Below, piece by piece: positions 8,194 through 17,144 of a stretch of 64,000 bases of DNA. Position numbers and translations under genes: made by a program. Location of the stretch: contig NZ_JAKJHS010000006.1 of the NCBI RefSeq assembly GCF_021648825.1, positions 185,238-249,237 of the forward strand. The letters run 5' to 3'. The notes under the pieces are model-generated. The model was not told where the DNA came from and did not search any database. It was given only the letters and a program-made list of their open reading frames with translations. This DNA comes from Rhizobium halophilum. Its GTDB lineage: Bacteria; Pseudomonadota; Alphaproteobacteria; Rhizobiales; Rhizobiaceae. How positions within the stretch are numbered: the stretch's first letter is position 1; the number at the start of each line of letters is the position of its first letter.

Positions 8194-9080
8194 TGTTGCG
8201 GTTTTTCTTCTTCTTCCTCGCTTTCACCTGCCTTTCAAGGCCGGCTGCGGCCCATTCAGGCGCGCATCCAGAGATGGCTTCGTGGAGCTTCGAGCCCTTC
8301 GCGATGACCCCCATTGTGGTCGCGGCGTGTCTCTATGCGCTCGGGCTCGCTCGCATGCGGGCACACGCTGGCGCGCATGTTGCGGCAGGGCCAGTAAAGA
8401 TCGCGCTGTTTTCGAGCGGGCTGCTGCTTGCCGCGTTGTTTCTTGTGTCGCCGCTCGACAGCTTCGCGGAGCGTTTTCTGTCGGCGCACATGGTGCAGCA
8501 CTTCGGGTTGATGTTGATAGCAGCGCCCCTGATAGCTCTGGGAAGCCCAGGTATTATCTATATCTGGGCCCTGCCGAAATCCGCGCGCCTACGCTTTGCG
8601 CGGGCGCGCGGAAGCGCTGTGGGCCGTCTTGGGCGTGCCTTCTTCACGCCTTTCGGGGCCTGGGTGGTCTACTTTCTGGTACTGTGGCTGTGGCACTCTC
8701 CCCCCTTGTTCGGCCAAGCGGTAGCGCACGAGCCGGTTCATGCATTGCAGCACCTGTCGTTCCTAGGAGCCGCCCTCTTGTTCTGGACGGTCGTGACACA
8801 GGGGTCGCGGGGCGAAGAGCGGGCGGCTATGTTTGTTGTCATCTTCGCCACCGCCGTGCAGTCCTGTGCGCTTGCCGCCCTAATGACGTTGTCGAGCATC
8901 CACTGGTATCCCTTCTATACCGAAGGTTCCTTGGGACTCTCCGCCTTCGAAGATCAGCAGCTTGCGGGCCTGATCATGTGGGTCCCTTGCTGCGCGATCA
9001 TGATCGGGGCGGGGGTTGCCACCATGGCGAGGCTTCTGCGCGACGTGGAAACCCGGATGCATCAGGCGGGGCGCCAATGA
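8187..9080 (+). CDS. CtaG-like cytochrome c oxidase assembly factor (caa3_CtaG family)
   Basis: 297 residues, an integral membrane protein with about seven helices. The N-terminus looks like a cleavable or anchoring hydrophobic leader (MLRFFFFFLAFTCL ... AAAHSGAHPE). The family marks are SPLDSFAERFLSAHMVQHFGLMLI and the later helices with VVYFLVLWLWHSPPLF, HALQHLSFLGAALLFW and DQQLAGLIMWVP. Bacillus CtaG of this family is needed for caa3 oxidase assembly; it is unrelated to the Cox11-type CtaG. The ATG at 8193 (TGATG overlap with the upstream stop) is better placed after the GGGGAT site than the ATG at 8187. Confidence 0.88.
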   Translation: MVMLRFFFFFLAFTCLSRPAAAHSGAHPEMASWSFEPFAMTPIVVAACLYALGLARMRAHAGAHVAAGPVKIALFSSGLLLAALFLVSPLDSFAERFLSAHMVQHFGLMLIAAPLIALGSPGIIYIWALPKSARLRFARARGSAVGRLGRAFFTPFGAWVVYFLVLWLWHSPPLFGQAVAHEPVHALQHLSFLGAALLFWTVVTQGSRGEERAAMFVVIFATAVQSCALAALMTLSSIHWYPFYTEGSLGLSAFEDQQLAGLIMWVPCCAIMIGAGVATMARLLRDVETRMHQAGRQ

Positions 9081-9406
9081 AGTGGCTCATCGTGTTTTCA
9101 GGCCTTGTACTCAGCAGCTGTACGCAGGAGGCGCCTCAGACGGTAACCACCTTGGTCAACGGCTACGGCTGTGGAAGCTGCCACGTCATTCCCAGCATCC
9201 CTGGCGCAACCGGGCGGACAGGACCGCCGCTTCAAGATTATCAACGGCAGGTTTACGTCGCCGGGGTCCTTCCCAACACGCACGAGACGCTGACCCGGTT
9301 CATCATGGACCCGCAGACGGTTGATCCCCGTTCCGCCATGCCTGATCTCGGCGTGACTTCCGATGAAGCGAGCCTGCTTGCCTCTTACCTGAGGGCGGAA
9401 CCATGA
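9077..9406 (+). CDS. c-type cytochrome lipoprotein
   Basis: 109 residues, ATG overlapping the upstream stop (ATGA). A lipoprotein signal (MKWLIVFSGLVLSSC) anchors it to the membrane. One haem c site, CGSCH, lies near residue 33, with the axial methionine probably in DPRSAMPDLGV. The motif order resembles the mono-haem domains of oxidase cytochromes; the RQVYVAGVLPNTHE segment recurs in the neighbouring di-haem cytochrome. It likely delivers electrons to the oxidase encoded upstream. It overlaps the next gene by four bases. Confidence 0.88.
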   Translation: MKWLIVFSGLVLSSCTQEAPQTVTTLVNGYGCGSCHVIPSIPGATGRTGPPLQDYQRQVYVAGVLPNTHETLTRFIMDPQTVDPRSAMPDLGVTSDEASLLASYLRAEP

Positions 9407-10320
9407 AGCGGCTGTGGCAATATGCGCTGGTGGCGGGGCTTACCCTGGCCATCGCCGGGCTCGGCCTGTTTGGCTTTGGCGAGTTCTGGCGGCTGAGCGC
9501 TATTCGTCAGCACCCCGGCTGGCTCTACACCGGGATTGTCTTTGTGCGTGACACCATCATTGAGCTCGATGCCGATGACGTCGAATTGCCAGAGGACTTT
9601 GCACCATCCGCCGATGCAGAGACGGCGGTGCTCTACCAGGCAAACTGTGGACAGTGTCACGGCGGGCCAGGCGTGGCACCAGGCGAATTCGCGCTTGGCA
9701 TGATGCCGGTTCCGCCACCACTGGCGGGCGTCGCCCAAGAACGGTCAGCCAAGGAGATCTTCTGGTTTATCCGCAACGGGCTGAAAATGAGCGGTATGCC
9801 CGCTTGGGAAGGCAGGCTCAGCCGCGCCCAGATGCTCGATTTGACCGCATTTGTGACCGCACTCCCATCGCTCTCCCCCGTTGAGTACAAGGAGCTAGTC
9901 GCGGGGGCCACGAATTCTCCGCAGCTACCGCGCGATACGGACATACCTGCGAGAGTCAATGTCGCCTTGGGCGATGCGGAGCGCGGTCGGCTGTTGATGA
10001 GATTGCACGCCTGCCGAAGCTGCCACGAGATTCCGGGGCTTGTTGGAGCGGAGGTTCATGTCGGGCCGGATCTGAGTGAGGCCGGCAGTCGCCGCTATAT
10101 TGCCGGCGTCCTGCGAAACACGCCGCAAAACATGGTGCAGTGGATCACAAATCCTCCAGCGGTCGATCCGCTGACAGCAATGCCGGATCTTGGCGTCACC
10201 CCTGCCCAGGCGGCGGACATGGCAGCCTATCTTTATCAACTGTCGCCGCCTCCCAACGCGAGTAAGCGCGCGGAGGAGGGTGACCAGAAACGAAGGGAGG
10301 ATGTCGGGAACAGAGATTGA
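9403..10320 (+). CDS. membrane-anchored di-haem c-type cytochrome
   Basis: 305 residues. An N-terminal membrane helix (about 5-27) anchors two cytochrome c domains. The first site is CGQCH (in QANCGQCHGGPG), with a methionine ligand candidate in LKMSGMPAW. The second is CRSCH (in HACRSCHEIPG), with DPLTAMPDLGV as candidate ligand region. The second domain resembles the single-haem lipoprotein encoded just upstream, which suggests an internal duplication within the operon. Expected to sit in the periplasm as an electron donor to the caa3 oxidase. The start overlaps the preceding stop. Confidence 0.9.
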   Translation: MKRLWQYALVAGLTLAIAGLGLFGFGEFWRLSAIRQHPGWLYTGIVFVRDTIIELDADDVELPEDFAPSADAETAVLYQANCGQCHGGPGVAPGEFALGMMPVPPPLAGVAQERSAKEIFWFIRNGLKMSGMPAWEGRLSRAQMLDLTAFVTALPSLSPVEYKELVAGATNSPQLPRDTDIPARVNVALGDAERGRLLMRLHACRSCHEIPGLVGAEVHVGPDLSEAGSRRYIAGVLRNTPQNMVQWITNPPAVDPLTAMPDLGVTPAQAADMAAYLYQLSPPPNASKRAEEGDQKRREDVGNRD

Positions 10321-10355
10321 CGGGATGTCACTCGCTGTCTCGACGGAGGGAGCCT

Positions 10356-11579
10356 ATGGAACAGCTCAATATCGCGCTGACGACCATCGGCATCGTTGTC
10401 ATCCTGGTCGGCCTGTTGTCGATACCGATCAAGAAAAGCCTGGTACAGGAGCCAATGATTGCGGTCCTCGTAGGCACTGCCGTTGGACCCTTCGGTCTCG
10501 GATGGCTTGACCTCGATGAATGGGGAGAGACGACCCCGATACTGGAGCAAGCAGCCAGACTGACGCTCGCTATCGGGCTTATGGGCGTTGCCTTGCGTAT
10601 CCACAAGAATAGCCTCCGGACGCTGTGGCGGCCCGTAAGCCTGCTGCTGACTGCGGGGATGTTGGGGATGTGGCTTGCCTCCTCAGCGCTTGCTGCATGG
10701 CTTCTCGACCTGCCCCTCTGGATGGCACTTCTGGTGGGGGCTATTGTCACGCCGACAGATCCGGTGGTGGCGAGCTCCATTGTCACCGGGCCCTTTGCCA
10801 AGGAGCATCTGCCGCTGCGGGTGCGCGACGCAATCTCTCTGGAATCGGGCGCGAATGACGGGCTGGCCTACGTCTTCGTCATGCTGCCGATCTTGATGCT
10901 TGAGCATCCGCCGATGGGGGCCTGGCAGGATTGGTTTCTTCAGTCGCTTTTGGTCGGGGTGGTTCTGGCGGTGGTGATCGGCAGCCTGATCGGCTATTGC
11001 GCAGCCAAAGCGATAGCGTTTGCGGAAGGCAACGGCTTCGTGGAGAAGCAATCGCTCCTCGGCTACACCGTGGCCTTCTCGCTCGTCACCCTGGGTGCGG
11101 CGGAACTCGTCGGTGCAGACGCGCTGATCTCTGTCTTCCTCGCCGGCTTCGTTTTCAACATGTTCTCTGATCGGCAGGATGAGCACAACGAGGAAAACAT
11201 TCAAGAGGCCGTTGCGAAGCTGTTCACCCTTCCGATGTTTGTGATCTTCGGCATTGCGCTTCCGATCTCGCAGTGGATGGCATTCGGATGGCCACTTTTG
11301 GCTATGGCGATGCTGGTTCTTTTGCTGCGCCGTCCGCCCGTGCTGCTCGCGCTTGTTCCGATGCTGCGCGGCCCCCTCCACGCACTCGACGTCGGCTACA
11401 TGGGCTGGTTCGGTCCCGTCGGAGTAGCCGCCATTTATTACGCCAACTTTGCTCAGTCGCACGTACATGAGCCAATTGTCTGGTACGTCGCAAGCGCTGT
11501 GGTCTTCAGCTCGATAATGGTGCACGGAATAACCGCTGCACCGTTGACGCGCGCCTATTCCAGTCGCAATAGGCTGTAG
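10356..11579 (+). CDS. CPA1-family Na+/H+ antiporter (NhaP type)
   Basis: 407 residues from the ATG at 10356, preceded by the strong site GGAGGGAGCCT. About twelve membrane helices. The ion-binding region VGAIVTPTDPVVASSIV and the helix with DAISLESGANDGLAY are the two conserved motifs of CPA1 (NhaP/NHE) exchangers, carrying the key Asp and Asn-Asp residues. It exchanges cytoplasmic Na+ or K+ for protons. It follows the oxidase genes after 35 bases and may be in the same transcript, coupling proton pumping to cation export. Confidence 0.92.
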   Translation: MEQLNIALTTIGIVVILVGLLSIPIKKSLVQEPMIAVLVGTAVGPFGLGWLDLDEWGETTPILEQAARLTLAIGLMGVALRIHKNSLRTLWRPVSLLLTAGMLGMWLASSALAAWLLDLPLWMALLVGAIVTPTDPVVASSIVTGPFAKEHLPLRVRDAISLESGANDGLAYVFVMLPILMLEHPPMGAWQDWFLQSLLVGVVLAVVIGSLIGYCAAKAIAFAEGNGFVEKQSLLGYTVAFSLVTLGAAELVGADALISVFLAGFVFNMFSDRQDEHNEENIQEAVAKLFTLPMFVIFGIALPISQWMAFGWPLLAMAMLVLLLRRPPVLLALVPMLRGPLHALDVGYMGWFGPVGVAAIYYANFAQSHVHEPIVWYVASAVVFSSIMVHGITAAPLTRAYSSRNRL

Positions 11580-11991
11580 CGGCCGCCTCAAGGCTGTCTC
11601 AAGGACCCCCTGCAATCACGCTCTCTTCATCACCGGAATGGAGCGAAGCTACTTATCGCAACATCAGCAAAGATGCGGCTAGCAGCCGCGTCTTGAGGTC
11701 TCGCTTCAAAATCCTGCTGGTCGCGATCGCGCTCCATGTCGCAGGCGTTGTTCACGCCAGTTGGAGGCACCGTGAAAACCTGAGGTCGTCGGAGATGTCG
11801 AGAGAGCCCTTCGTCATCTCGGGCTTGCGTGGCGGACCGGCGAAACCTCTTACTGCTAGCATACGGCGGGGAGCCCAGCCTGAGGCCGCCGCGGAAGTTG
11901 TCGCCGATTGTTAAAGTCGCGCCCACCTCCGATTCCGTTCGGCAGGCGGGCACAACATTATTGCCGAAGCTCGGCAGGGTCGTCGACCGTG
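11580..11991. other. gene-free stretch
   Basis: Both strands have short open frames (the longest 107 codons, minus strand 11630-11953), but none has a ribosome site, a signal peptide or a recognisable motif. I see no strong hairpin or repeat. Confidence 0.6.
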
Positions 11992-12412
11992 TCAGTCGTT
12001 GAATTCGGGATATGCCTTCACCTGCTCTTCTGTTGCGGCGATGTAGACGCGATAATCGTCGTCGGCGCCCCGATAGATCGAGACCTGATCGATAGGGACT
12101 GCGACATCCTTGTCCCCAATGTCGAGGAAGCCCCCGATCTCGAGTTCGAGATAAGTTCGGTTCGTCGCGGCGTCTGTGTGAACGTCATCGACTTCGCCGA
12201 TGTCCTCGCCGGTGATCGAGGAATAGACGTCTGCGTCATCCAGCGTCGCCTCCAAGGTGGTGTCGGCTGCGTAATCATACGGCTGGTAACCGTCGACCTC
12301 GACCGTAGGTAGGTGCGACAAAAACGACATCCGTCTCAGGCACCGTAACTTGTGCCATAGCAGACCCAGCATAGGCCACGGATAATCCGATTAGCGTAGG
12401 AACAAATCTCAT
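11992..12412 (-). pseudogene. frameshifted exported PRC-barrel protein
   Basis: Two overlapping minus-strand frames make one protein. The first starts at ATG 12412 after an AGGGAGAAG ribosome site. It encodes a signal peptide (MRFVPTLIGLSVAYAGSAMA) and about 15 mature residues. It then runs out of frame; the PRC-barrel part (VDGYQPYDY ... GEDIGEVDDVHTD ... GGFLDIGDKDVAV) continues one base shifted. The break lies around 12290-12315, where one extra base would explain it. The intact relative at 1818-2228 has the same signal peptide plus domain layout. This is either a real inactivating mutation or a sequencing error; the neighbouring gene is also broken, which favours decay. Confidence 0.75.
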
Positions 12413-12443
12413 CGTCTTCTCCCTGGTTGGTTGCACCAAGGTC

Positions 12444-12468
12444 AACCATGCAGGCGTAGGATTGTTCC
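12444..12468 (-). promoter_or_regulatory. EcfG-type promoter of the broken PRC-barrel gene
   Basis: Minus strand: GGAAC, 16 bases, GGTT, with both key T residues of the -10 element. It lies 32-56 bases upstream of the ATG at 12412. The intact paralogue at 2228 has the same type of promoter. Confidence 0.6.
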
Positions 12469-12631
12469 TGGTTAAGGGACGGCGTTCGCCGAACAGATCT
12501 CGCCGTTGCGTGTTGTTGTAGACATGGCTCACGGGAACGTAGGCAGCAGGCGCAGTAACAGGCAAACCGTGCGCTCGTATTTACAGGATGAAGGCTTGGG
12601 TCTGCTGGACGAACAGAGTTGGAGAAGAGAA

Positions 12632-13721
12632 GTGGCATCTGACGGAAGTAGTTATCGTTTCTTGGCAGCTATCGTCGTGTTTGTGCTTCTCCTCGCCCTG
12701 GCCACGGCATCACTTCTCCCCTTGATCGAAACGAATATCTGGTGGATCCGCTATCTTGATTTTCCGCGAGTGCAACTGGCCATCGCCGCTTCGATCGCGC
12801 TGTTGCTTTACCTTGGCCTCCGCATAAAACGTCAGCGTTCGCTCGATTGACTAGCCTTGGTTGCTGCCGTGGCTGCGCTCTCCTATCACGTCTACAAGCT
12901 TTACCCCTATTCCGAACGGGTGGCGCCTGCTGCAGTGTCGCGGGCGGAGTGCCGCGAAGGAGAAGCACTCCGGAGCATGGTGGCGAATGTGAAGCGAAGG
13001 AACGAAGACGCAGATGTGTTCCTCGACCAGGTCGCGGCAACCGATCCGGACTTGCTGCTGATCATGGAAACCGATGCCTGGTGGGACCAGCGGCTCGCAA
13101 CACTGGGCGGACGATATCCGCATCATCTACAGAGCATCCCGGACGACCATGCGTTCTTTGGCATGCACCTGTTCTCGAAGCTGGAGTTGATAGAACCGGA
13201 GTTTCGCTTCTTTTTCGATGCCGATACTCCGACGCCGTCACACGCGTCCAGTTGCCGGACGGGCAGGTATTGGGGTTTGTGGGCCTTCATCCGCGACCGC
13301 CCCTCGCCTGGTCTCAGCCAACCACGATGCGGGATGCGCACGTACTTCAGGCAGCCTTAATGGCCAAAAATTGGGGCATCCCCACAATCGTTGCGGGCGA
13401 TTTCAACGCAGTTCCCTGGGGCGTATTACGCGTCGCGCCATGCGGATCGGAAACCTTCTTGATCCGCGTATTGGCCGGGGGCTCTACCCGACCTACGACA
13501 CCAACAGTTTGCTGATGTCCTGGCCACTCGACCAGATCCTGTTCCAGCCGCAGTTTACGCTAAAGGCTTTTGACACCCTGCCCGACTTCGGTTCCGATCA
13601 CCGCGCCGTGACTGCCACCCTTTGCCATGACCCTGCAGCCGCACAGGACGCGCCGGAGGCGTCGGCAGACGACCTCTCTGAAGCACAGAGATCTCTTGAG
13701 GCTGCAAGAGAGGTTCAGTGA
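12632..13721 (+). pseudogene. decayed membrane-anchored endonuclease/exonuclease/phosphatase family protein
   Basis: Starts at GTG 12632 after GGAGAAGAG. Two membrane helices (RFLAAIVVFVLLLALATASL and a second near 12770-12830) are followed by an in-frame TGA at 12848-12850. The same frame then continues with a third helix and YHVYKLYPYSERV, so a Trp codon may have become a stop. Near 13232 the reading frame shifts (RFFFDADTP to VTRVQLPDGQVLGFVGLHP). Near 13420 it shifts again (IVAGDFNAVPWG to RITRRAMRIGNLLDPR). The rest reads SWPLDQILF and PDFGSDHRAVTATL, the family's catalytic Asp-His end. Three lesions in one gene argue for a pseudogene. Confidence 0.82.
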
Positions 13722-13734
13722 CTTAAGAGGATGA

Positions 13735-14322
13735 TCAGCCGCTGAAGCCGAAGTACCACACTGCCACCGGCACCGCCGACAGGAAGATGAGGGAAAGCAC
13801 GACAAGCGCGCCGTCACGGGTCAACATGCCTGCCGCAAAGAGTGCGATCACCGCAGAAGCGATGGAGCCCGACGTTGGGATGATCTCCATGAACGGCATG
13901 AAGAGGGTCAGAGCAAGGATCAGGGAGAGCGGCAGCCAGAGCCATGGGCGATGGAAAAGGAACGTAAGCCGCGCCTTGAGAAACCGTTCCACGAAGCCGA
14001 CAGGCTTGCGCAACCATCCAATCCCCTTGCAGAGCTTGGTCGTGGACATCCGACGGTGGGTGATGAAGCCTGGCAGCCACACGCAATCACGACCGATGAT
14101 CATCTGAACGACCAGAATGAAAACAATCACCGCCACCGTCGCCGTGATGCCGGGAATGGCGCTCGCGGGCGATGTGGAGATCAACGAGAATACCAGCATG
14201 AGCGACGCAAAGGATTTGTGCCCGAGCTTTTCGATCACCTCCTGAATGGTGATGCTGTCGCCATGCGCCGAGCTTTCAAGCTGGTCCAGCACATCGCTAA
14301 GTGCGCGCGTGTTCTCCGTCAT
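13735..14322 (-). CDS. exoD: ExoD-family membrane protein
   Basis: 195 residues, the usual length of the ExoD family (named after Rhizobium meliloti exoD, needed for exopolysaccharide and alkali tolerance). A soluble N-terminus (TRALSDVLDQLESS ... TIQEVIEKLGHKSFASLMLVFSLI) matches the family opening. At least four hydrophobic segments and the SPASAIPGITA and FMEIIPTSGSIASAVIALFAAG stretches follow. Biochemical function is unknown. An exact EcfG-type promoter lies about 100 bases upstream, tying it to the general stress response. It is convergent with the decayed phosphatase-family gene. Confidence 0.88.
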   Translation of the reverse strand: MTENTRALSDVLDQLESSAHGDSITIQEVIEKLGHKSFASLMLVFSLISTSPASAIPGITATVAVIVFILVVQMIIGRDCVWLPGFITHRRMSTTKLCKGIGWLRKPVGFVERFLKARLTFLFHRPWLWLPLSLILALTLFMPFMEIIPTSGSIASAVIALFAAGMLTRDGALVVLSLIFLSAVPVAVWYFGFSG

Positions 14323-14418
14323 ACTCGCTCCTTAGAAGCGTTCGCCGATCAGGCCAGGAAGTACACCGTTATTGCCCGTGGCCTGTCAAAGCGACGACGA
14401 TCGCCGCTTCTTTCCCGC

Positions 14419-14443
14419 AACGGCAAGCAGGAGCTATAGTTCC
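14419..14443 (-). promoter_or_regulatory. EcfG promoter of the exoD-like gene
   Basis: Minus strand: GGAAC, 16 bases, CGTT, an exact match to the general stress consensus. It is 97 bases upstream of the ATG at 14322 and lies in the gap to the permease gene. Confidence 0.72.
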
Positions 14444-14488
14444 TCAGTCCAAGCCTGCTCGAGGTTCTGCAGCCGCACTGCCCAGGTT

Positions 14489-15541
14489 TTAGTCTTTCCC
14501 CGGCAGTTTTACGTCTTCGTGCAGCGTCTCGCCAAGGTAGAGATCTTTTACAACCACATAAAGGACCACCGTGAGCGGCGTGCCGAGCAAGACCCCAAGC
14601 GGACCAAATAAGGTACCCAAAGCCACCAGGGCGAACAGCGTCAGAACCGGCGGAAGGTCTACCGTCCGTCGTTGAACGAGCGGCATGATGATGTTGCCTT
14701 CAATCTGCTGAACCAGAATGTAGAGCAGGAGCACCCACAAGACCGAGCTGCCACCTTCCGACAACGCGATCAGCAAAGCGGGAACGGCACTCAGGATAGG
14801 GCCCACGATCGGAACGAACTCGGAGACACCCGCCAGAAACCCCAAGGCTAACGCCGATGGCATTCCCAGGACATAAAGCCCCAAGGTGACGAGGACGCCA
14901 ACCACCGTCATCGACACAAGCTGGCCCAGCAGCCATAGCCGCAGGGCCTCGCCGGAGTGGCCGAATGTGACGGAGGCGCGATCCCGCACACGCGGCGGAA
15001 CGAGCCTGAGGATGCCCCGGCTGTACTGCTTGGGCCGCGCCGCGAGATAGATGCCTGCGGCCATGACAAGCAGCACGTTGGCCAGGACGCCCACAAGAGC
15101 CGAAGAATACCCCGCGACTTCCGCCACCAGGTTGCCCCCGCCGGCGAATTCCCCGGCACGGTCCTCAAGTCGTCCGTAAAGGCTATGTATCCCAATTCGT
15201 TCGCCAAGGCTGTTGATCATTTCCGGCAGGCGCTGAACGACAGTGGTGGCCTCGCTGACGATCTGGGCGCCGAGCAGGTATAAGAATCCGGCAACGATCA
15301 GGGCGAGCGCGAGCACGCAGATCACCAGCGACCAAGGGGCATCGATCGGCGTGTGATCCTCAATGACCTTCGCACCGCTGCGCAGGATCACGGCGGCGAC
15401 GATCGCAGCGAAGAAGAGCAGAAGCACGCTCGAAAGCTGCCACAGGAGGAGCGCCCCCGAGATCACTCCACCCACGATCAGGCTTACTTTCAAGATTTTC
15501 AAACCCTCTGGCTTCGAACCCGTCTTGAATTTCTCCACCAT
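14489..15541 (-). CDS. AI-2E transporter family permease (PerM-like)
   Basis: 350 residues from the ATG at 15541, chosen because GGGGAAGAC lies just upstream; longer starts lack a site. Eight hydrophobic segments in the order of the family: two at the N-terminus (LIVGGVISGALLLWQL, LLLFFAAIVAAVIL), one after a charged stretch, then the central soluble helix pair (QRLPEMINSLGERIGI). The C-terminal block has FVPIVGPILSAVPALLIAL and the closing LFGPLGVLLGTPLTVVLYVVV. Members export small molecules or work as Na+/H+ exchangers; the AI-2 role is proven for few. The next minus-strand gene is the exoD-like gene, 166 bases downstream. Confidence 0.88.
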   Translation of the reverse strand: MVEKFKTGSKPEGLKILKVSLIVGGVISGALLLWQLSSVLLLFFAAIVAAVILRSGAKVIEDHTPIDAPWSLVICVLALALIVAGFLYLLGAQIVSEATTVVQRLPEMINSLGERIGIHSLYGRLEDRAGEFAGGGNLVAEVAGYSSALVGVLANVLLVMAAGIYLAARPKQYSRGILRLVPPRVRDRASVTFGHSGEALRLWLLGQLVSMTVVGVLVTLGLYVLGMPSALALGFLAGVSEFVPIVGPILSAVPALLIALSEGGSSVLWVLLLYILVQQIEGNIIMPLVQRRTVDLPPVLTLFALVALGTLFGPLGVLLGTPLTVVLYVVVKDLYLGETLHEDVKLPGKD

Positions 15542-16091
15542 GTCTTCCCCACCATCCTGGTGCATGTAATCCGCGCTGTTCGCCGCCATCCGGCGCCCGT
15601 TCCTGCACCGCACCAACCGGCGCGACAGCCGAAAGATCCAATAGATCCTCGGCATTTACCGCACGTTTCAACCCTCAGGCCGGTCATATCGGGGTGCCCA
15701 CAAAGCATGGATGCACCAGATCCCCGCTAGGGCCTGTGGCCGTCCCCCTTGTTGCTCTCAACGTACGGAACAGAGGCGCTGACGGGTTGTCTCCGCACCG
15801 GCCTTCTGCCTCAACGTCCTACAACGCGCAGAGCTGCGCGATCTATCCCGATAGCTCAGCTCTCCGCCTCTGACCGGACATATCATTAGAACCTCGACTG
15901 TATCTGCTTCGTCATCTGCACTTGATACGCATCCGGGCCGGCCGGCAAATGCCCAGGCAGTGGAACAGATGCAATAAGAAGCTGTTCGCGAGCACATCGA
16001 ATTCATGCGTGCGGTTTCAGTCACCGCGCCGTTGGAAAGAGACGATACCCTGCAGGCGGGCCACGCGGCTTAGGGCTAGCAACCACAAAGG
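15542..16091. other. intergenic stretch between two divergent transporter genes
   Basis: No open frame here has a ribosome site or a recognisable domain; the 88-codon minus-strand frame at 15758-16024 has a random composition. The stretch should hold the promoters of the permease (minus) and the antiporter (plus). The only promoter-like match I see is at 15962-15986. Confidence 0.55.
15962..15986 (+). promoter_or_regulatory. possible EcfG-type promoter of the antiporter gene
   Basis: GGAAC, 16 bases, TGTT on the plus strand, one mismatch to consensus, 106 bases upstream of the antiporter start. Confidence 0.4.
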
Positions 16092-17144
16092 ATGAGCATG
16101 GACATCTGGATCGATCTCTCGACCACGACCCTCGGTGCCGGTTTCTTTGGCGCCGCCGCCGTGATCTTCTTTGCGGGGCTACGTATCACAAGGCTGGCGG
16201 ATCGGCTGGCGGACCGCACCGGCTTCGGGGAGGCACTCATAGGCGCGGTTCTTCTCGGAGCAGCAACATCGCTCAGCGGCATCATCGTTTCGATCACCTC
16301 TGCTCTCGACGGCCGCGCCTCCCTCGCATTTTCCAACAGCGTGGGCGGAATCGCAGCTCAGACCGTCTTTCTTGCGGTGGCCGACGTGACCTACCGCAAG
16401 GCCAATCTCGAGCACGCCGCAGCAGATCTTGGCAATGTCTATCAAGGCCTGGTGCTGATGGGTCTCCTCGCATTGCCCCTGGTGGCGCTCACGACACCCG
16501 AGGTATCAATCTGGGCGATACATCCCGTCTCCTTCGCTATTCCCGTTGTCTACGTAGTAGGCTTGGTAACAAGCCGCACAGTGCGTGAGGAGCCCATGTG
16601 GAAGCCGGTCGCCACGGCAGCCACGCGCGAAGACAAGCCGGATAAGGAAGACGCCACCAGCCGAAGTGAAAGCACGGGCCGGCTCTTTTTGACCTTCGGC
16701 GCCTTGATGCTGCTTCTGGGGTTGGCAGGCTGGGTCATTGCCGGCACGGCCGGCGTACTCTCCGACCGGATGGAAATCTCGGAGACGCTCGTCGGCGCGC
16801 TTGCAACCGCCCTCGTGACGTCACTACCCGAACTGGTCACCACGATCACTGCAGTACGGCGTGGATCCCTGCAACTCGCGGTCGGCGGCATCATCGGTGG
16901 GAACACCTTCGACACGCTCTTCCTGACCGCTTCAGATTTCGCCTACAGAGAAGGATCCCTCTACCACGCAATCCACTCTTCCGATTTTTTCTGGATCGTC
17001 ACGGCCATGCTCATGACATCGGTTCTCATTGCCGGGCTTATCCTGCGGCAGCGGCTTGGGCCGGGCCGGATTGGCGGAGAAAGCATCGCGCTACTCCTGC
17101 TTTATGGCGCCGCGGTAGCGGTTCAGGCTACGGTTTCGGGATGA
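16092..17144 (+). CDS. sodium/calcium exchanger-family antiporter
   Basis: 350 residues, ten or so membrane helices in two inverted repeats as in the CaCA family. Each repeat has its alpha-motif: FGEALIGAVLLGAATSLSGI in the first half and ETLVGALATALVTSLPELVTTITAV in the second, with GGIIGGNTFDTLFLTASDFAY after it. The first repeat has SLSGI where many members have a Ser-Pro-Glu, so the ion site may be altered. A charged cytoplasmic loop (about residues 175-195) separates the halves. Likely exchanges Ca2+ or another cation for Na+ or H+. The second ATG at 16098 is better spaced from AAGGA than the first. Confidence 0.85.
   Translation: MSMDIWIDLSTTTLGAGFFGAAAVIFFAGLRITRLADRLADRTGFGEALIGAVLLGAATSLSGIIVSITSALDGRASLAFSNSVGGIAAQTVFLAVADVTYRKANLEHAAADLGNVYQGLVLMGLLALPLVALTTPEVSIWAIHPVSFAIPVVYVVGLVTSRTVREEPMWKPVATAATREDKPDKEDATSRSESTGRLFLTFGALMLLLGLAGWVIAGTAGVLSDRMEISETLVGALATALVTSLPELVTTITAVRRGSLQLAVGGIIGGNTFDTLFLTASDFAYREGSLYHAIHSSDFFWIVTAMLMTSVLIAGLILRQRLGPGRIGGESIALLLLYGAAVAVQATVSG

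Noticed and set aside
15769..15790. GGAAC followed by GTTG as an EcfG promoter
   Set aside because: The spacer is only 14 bases, outside the 16-17 range.
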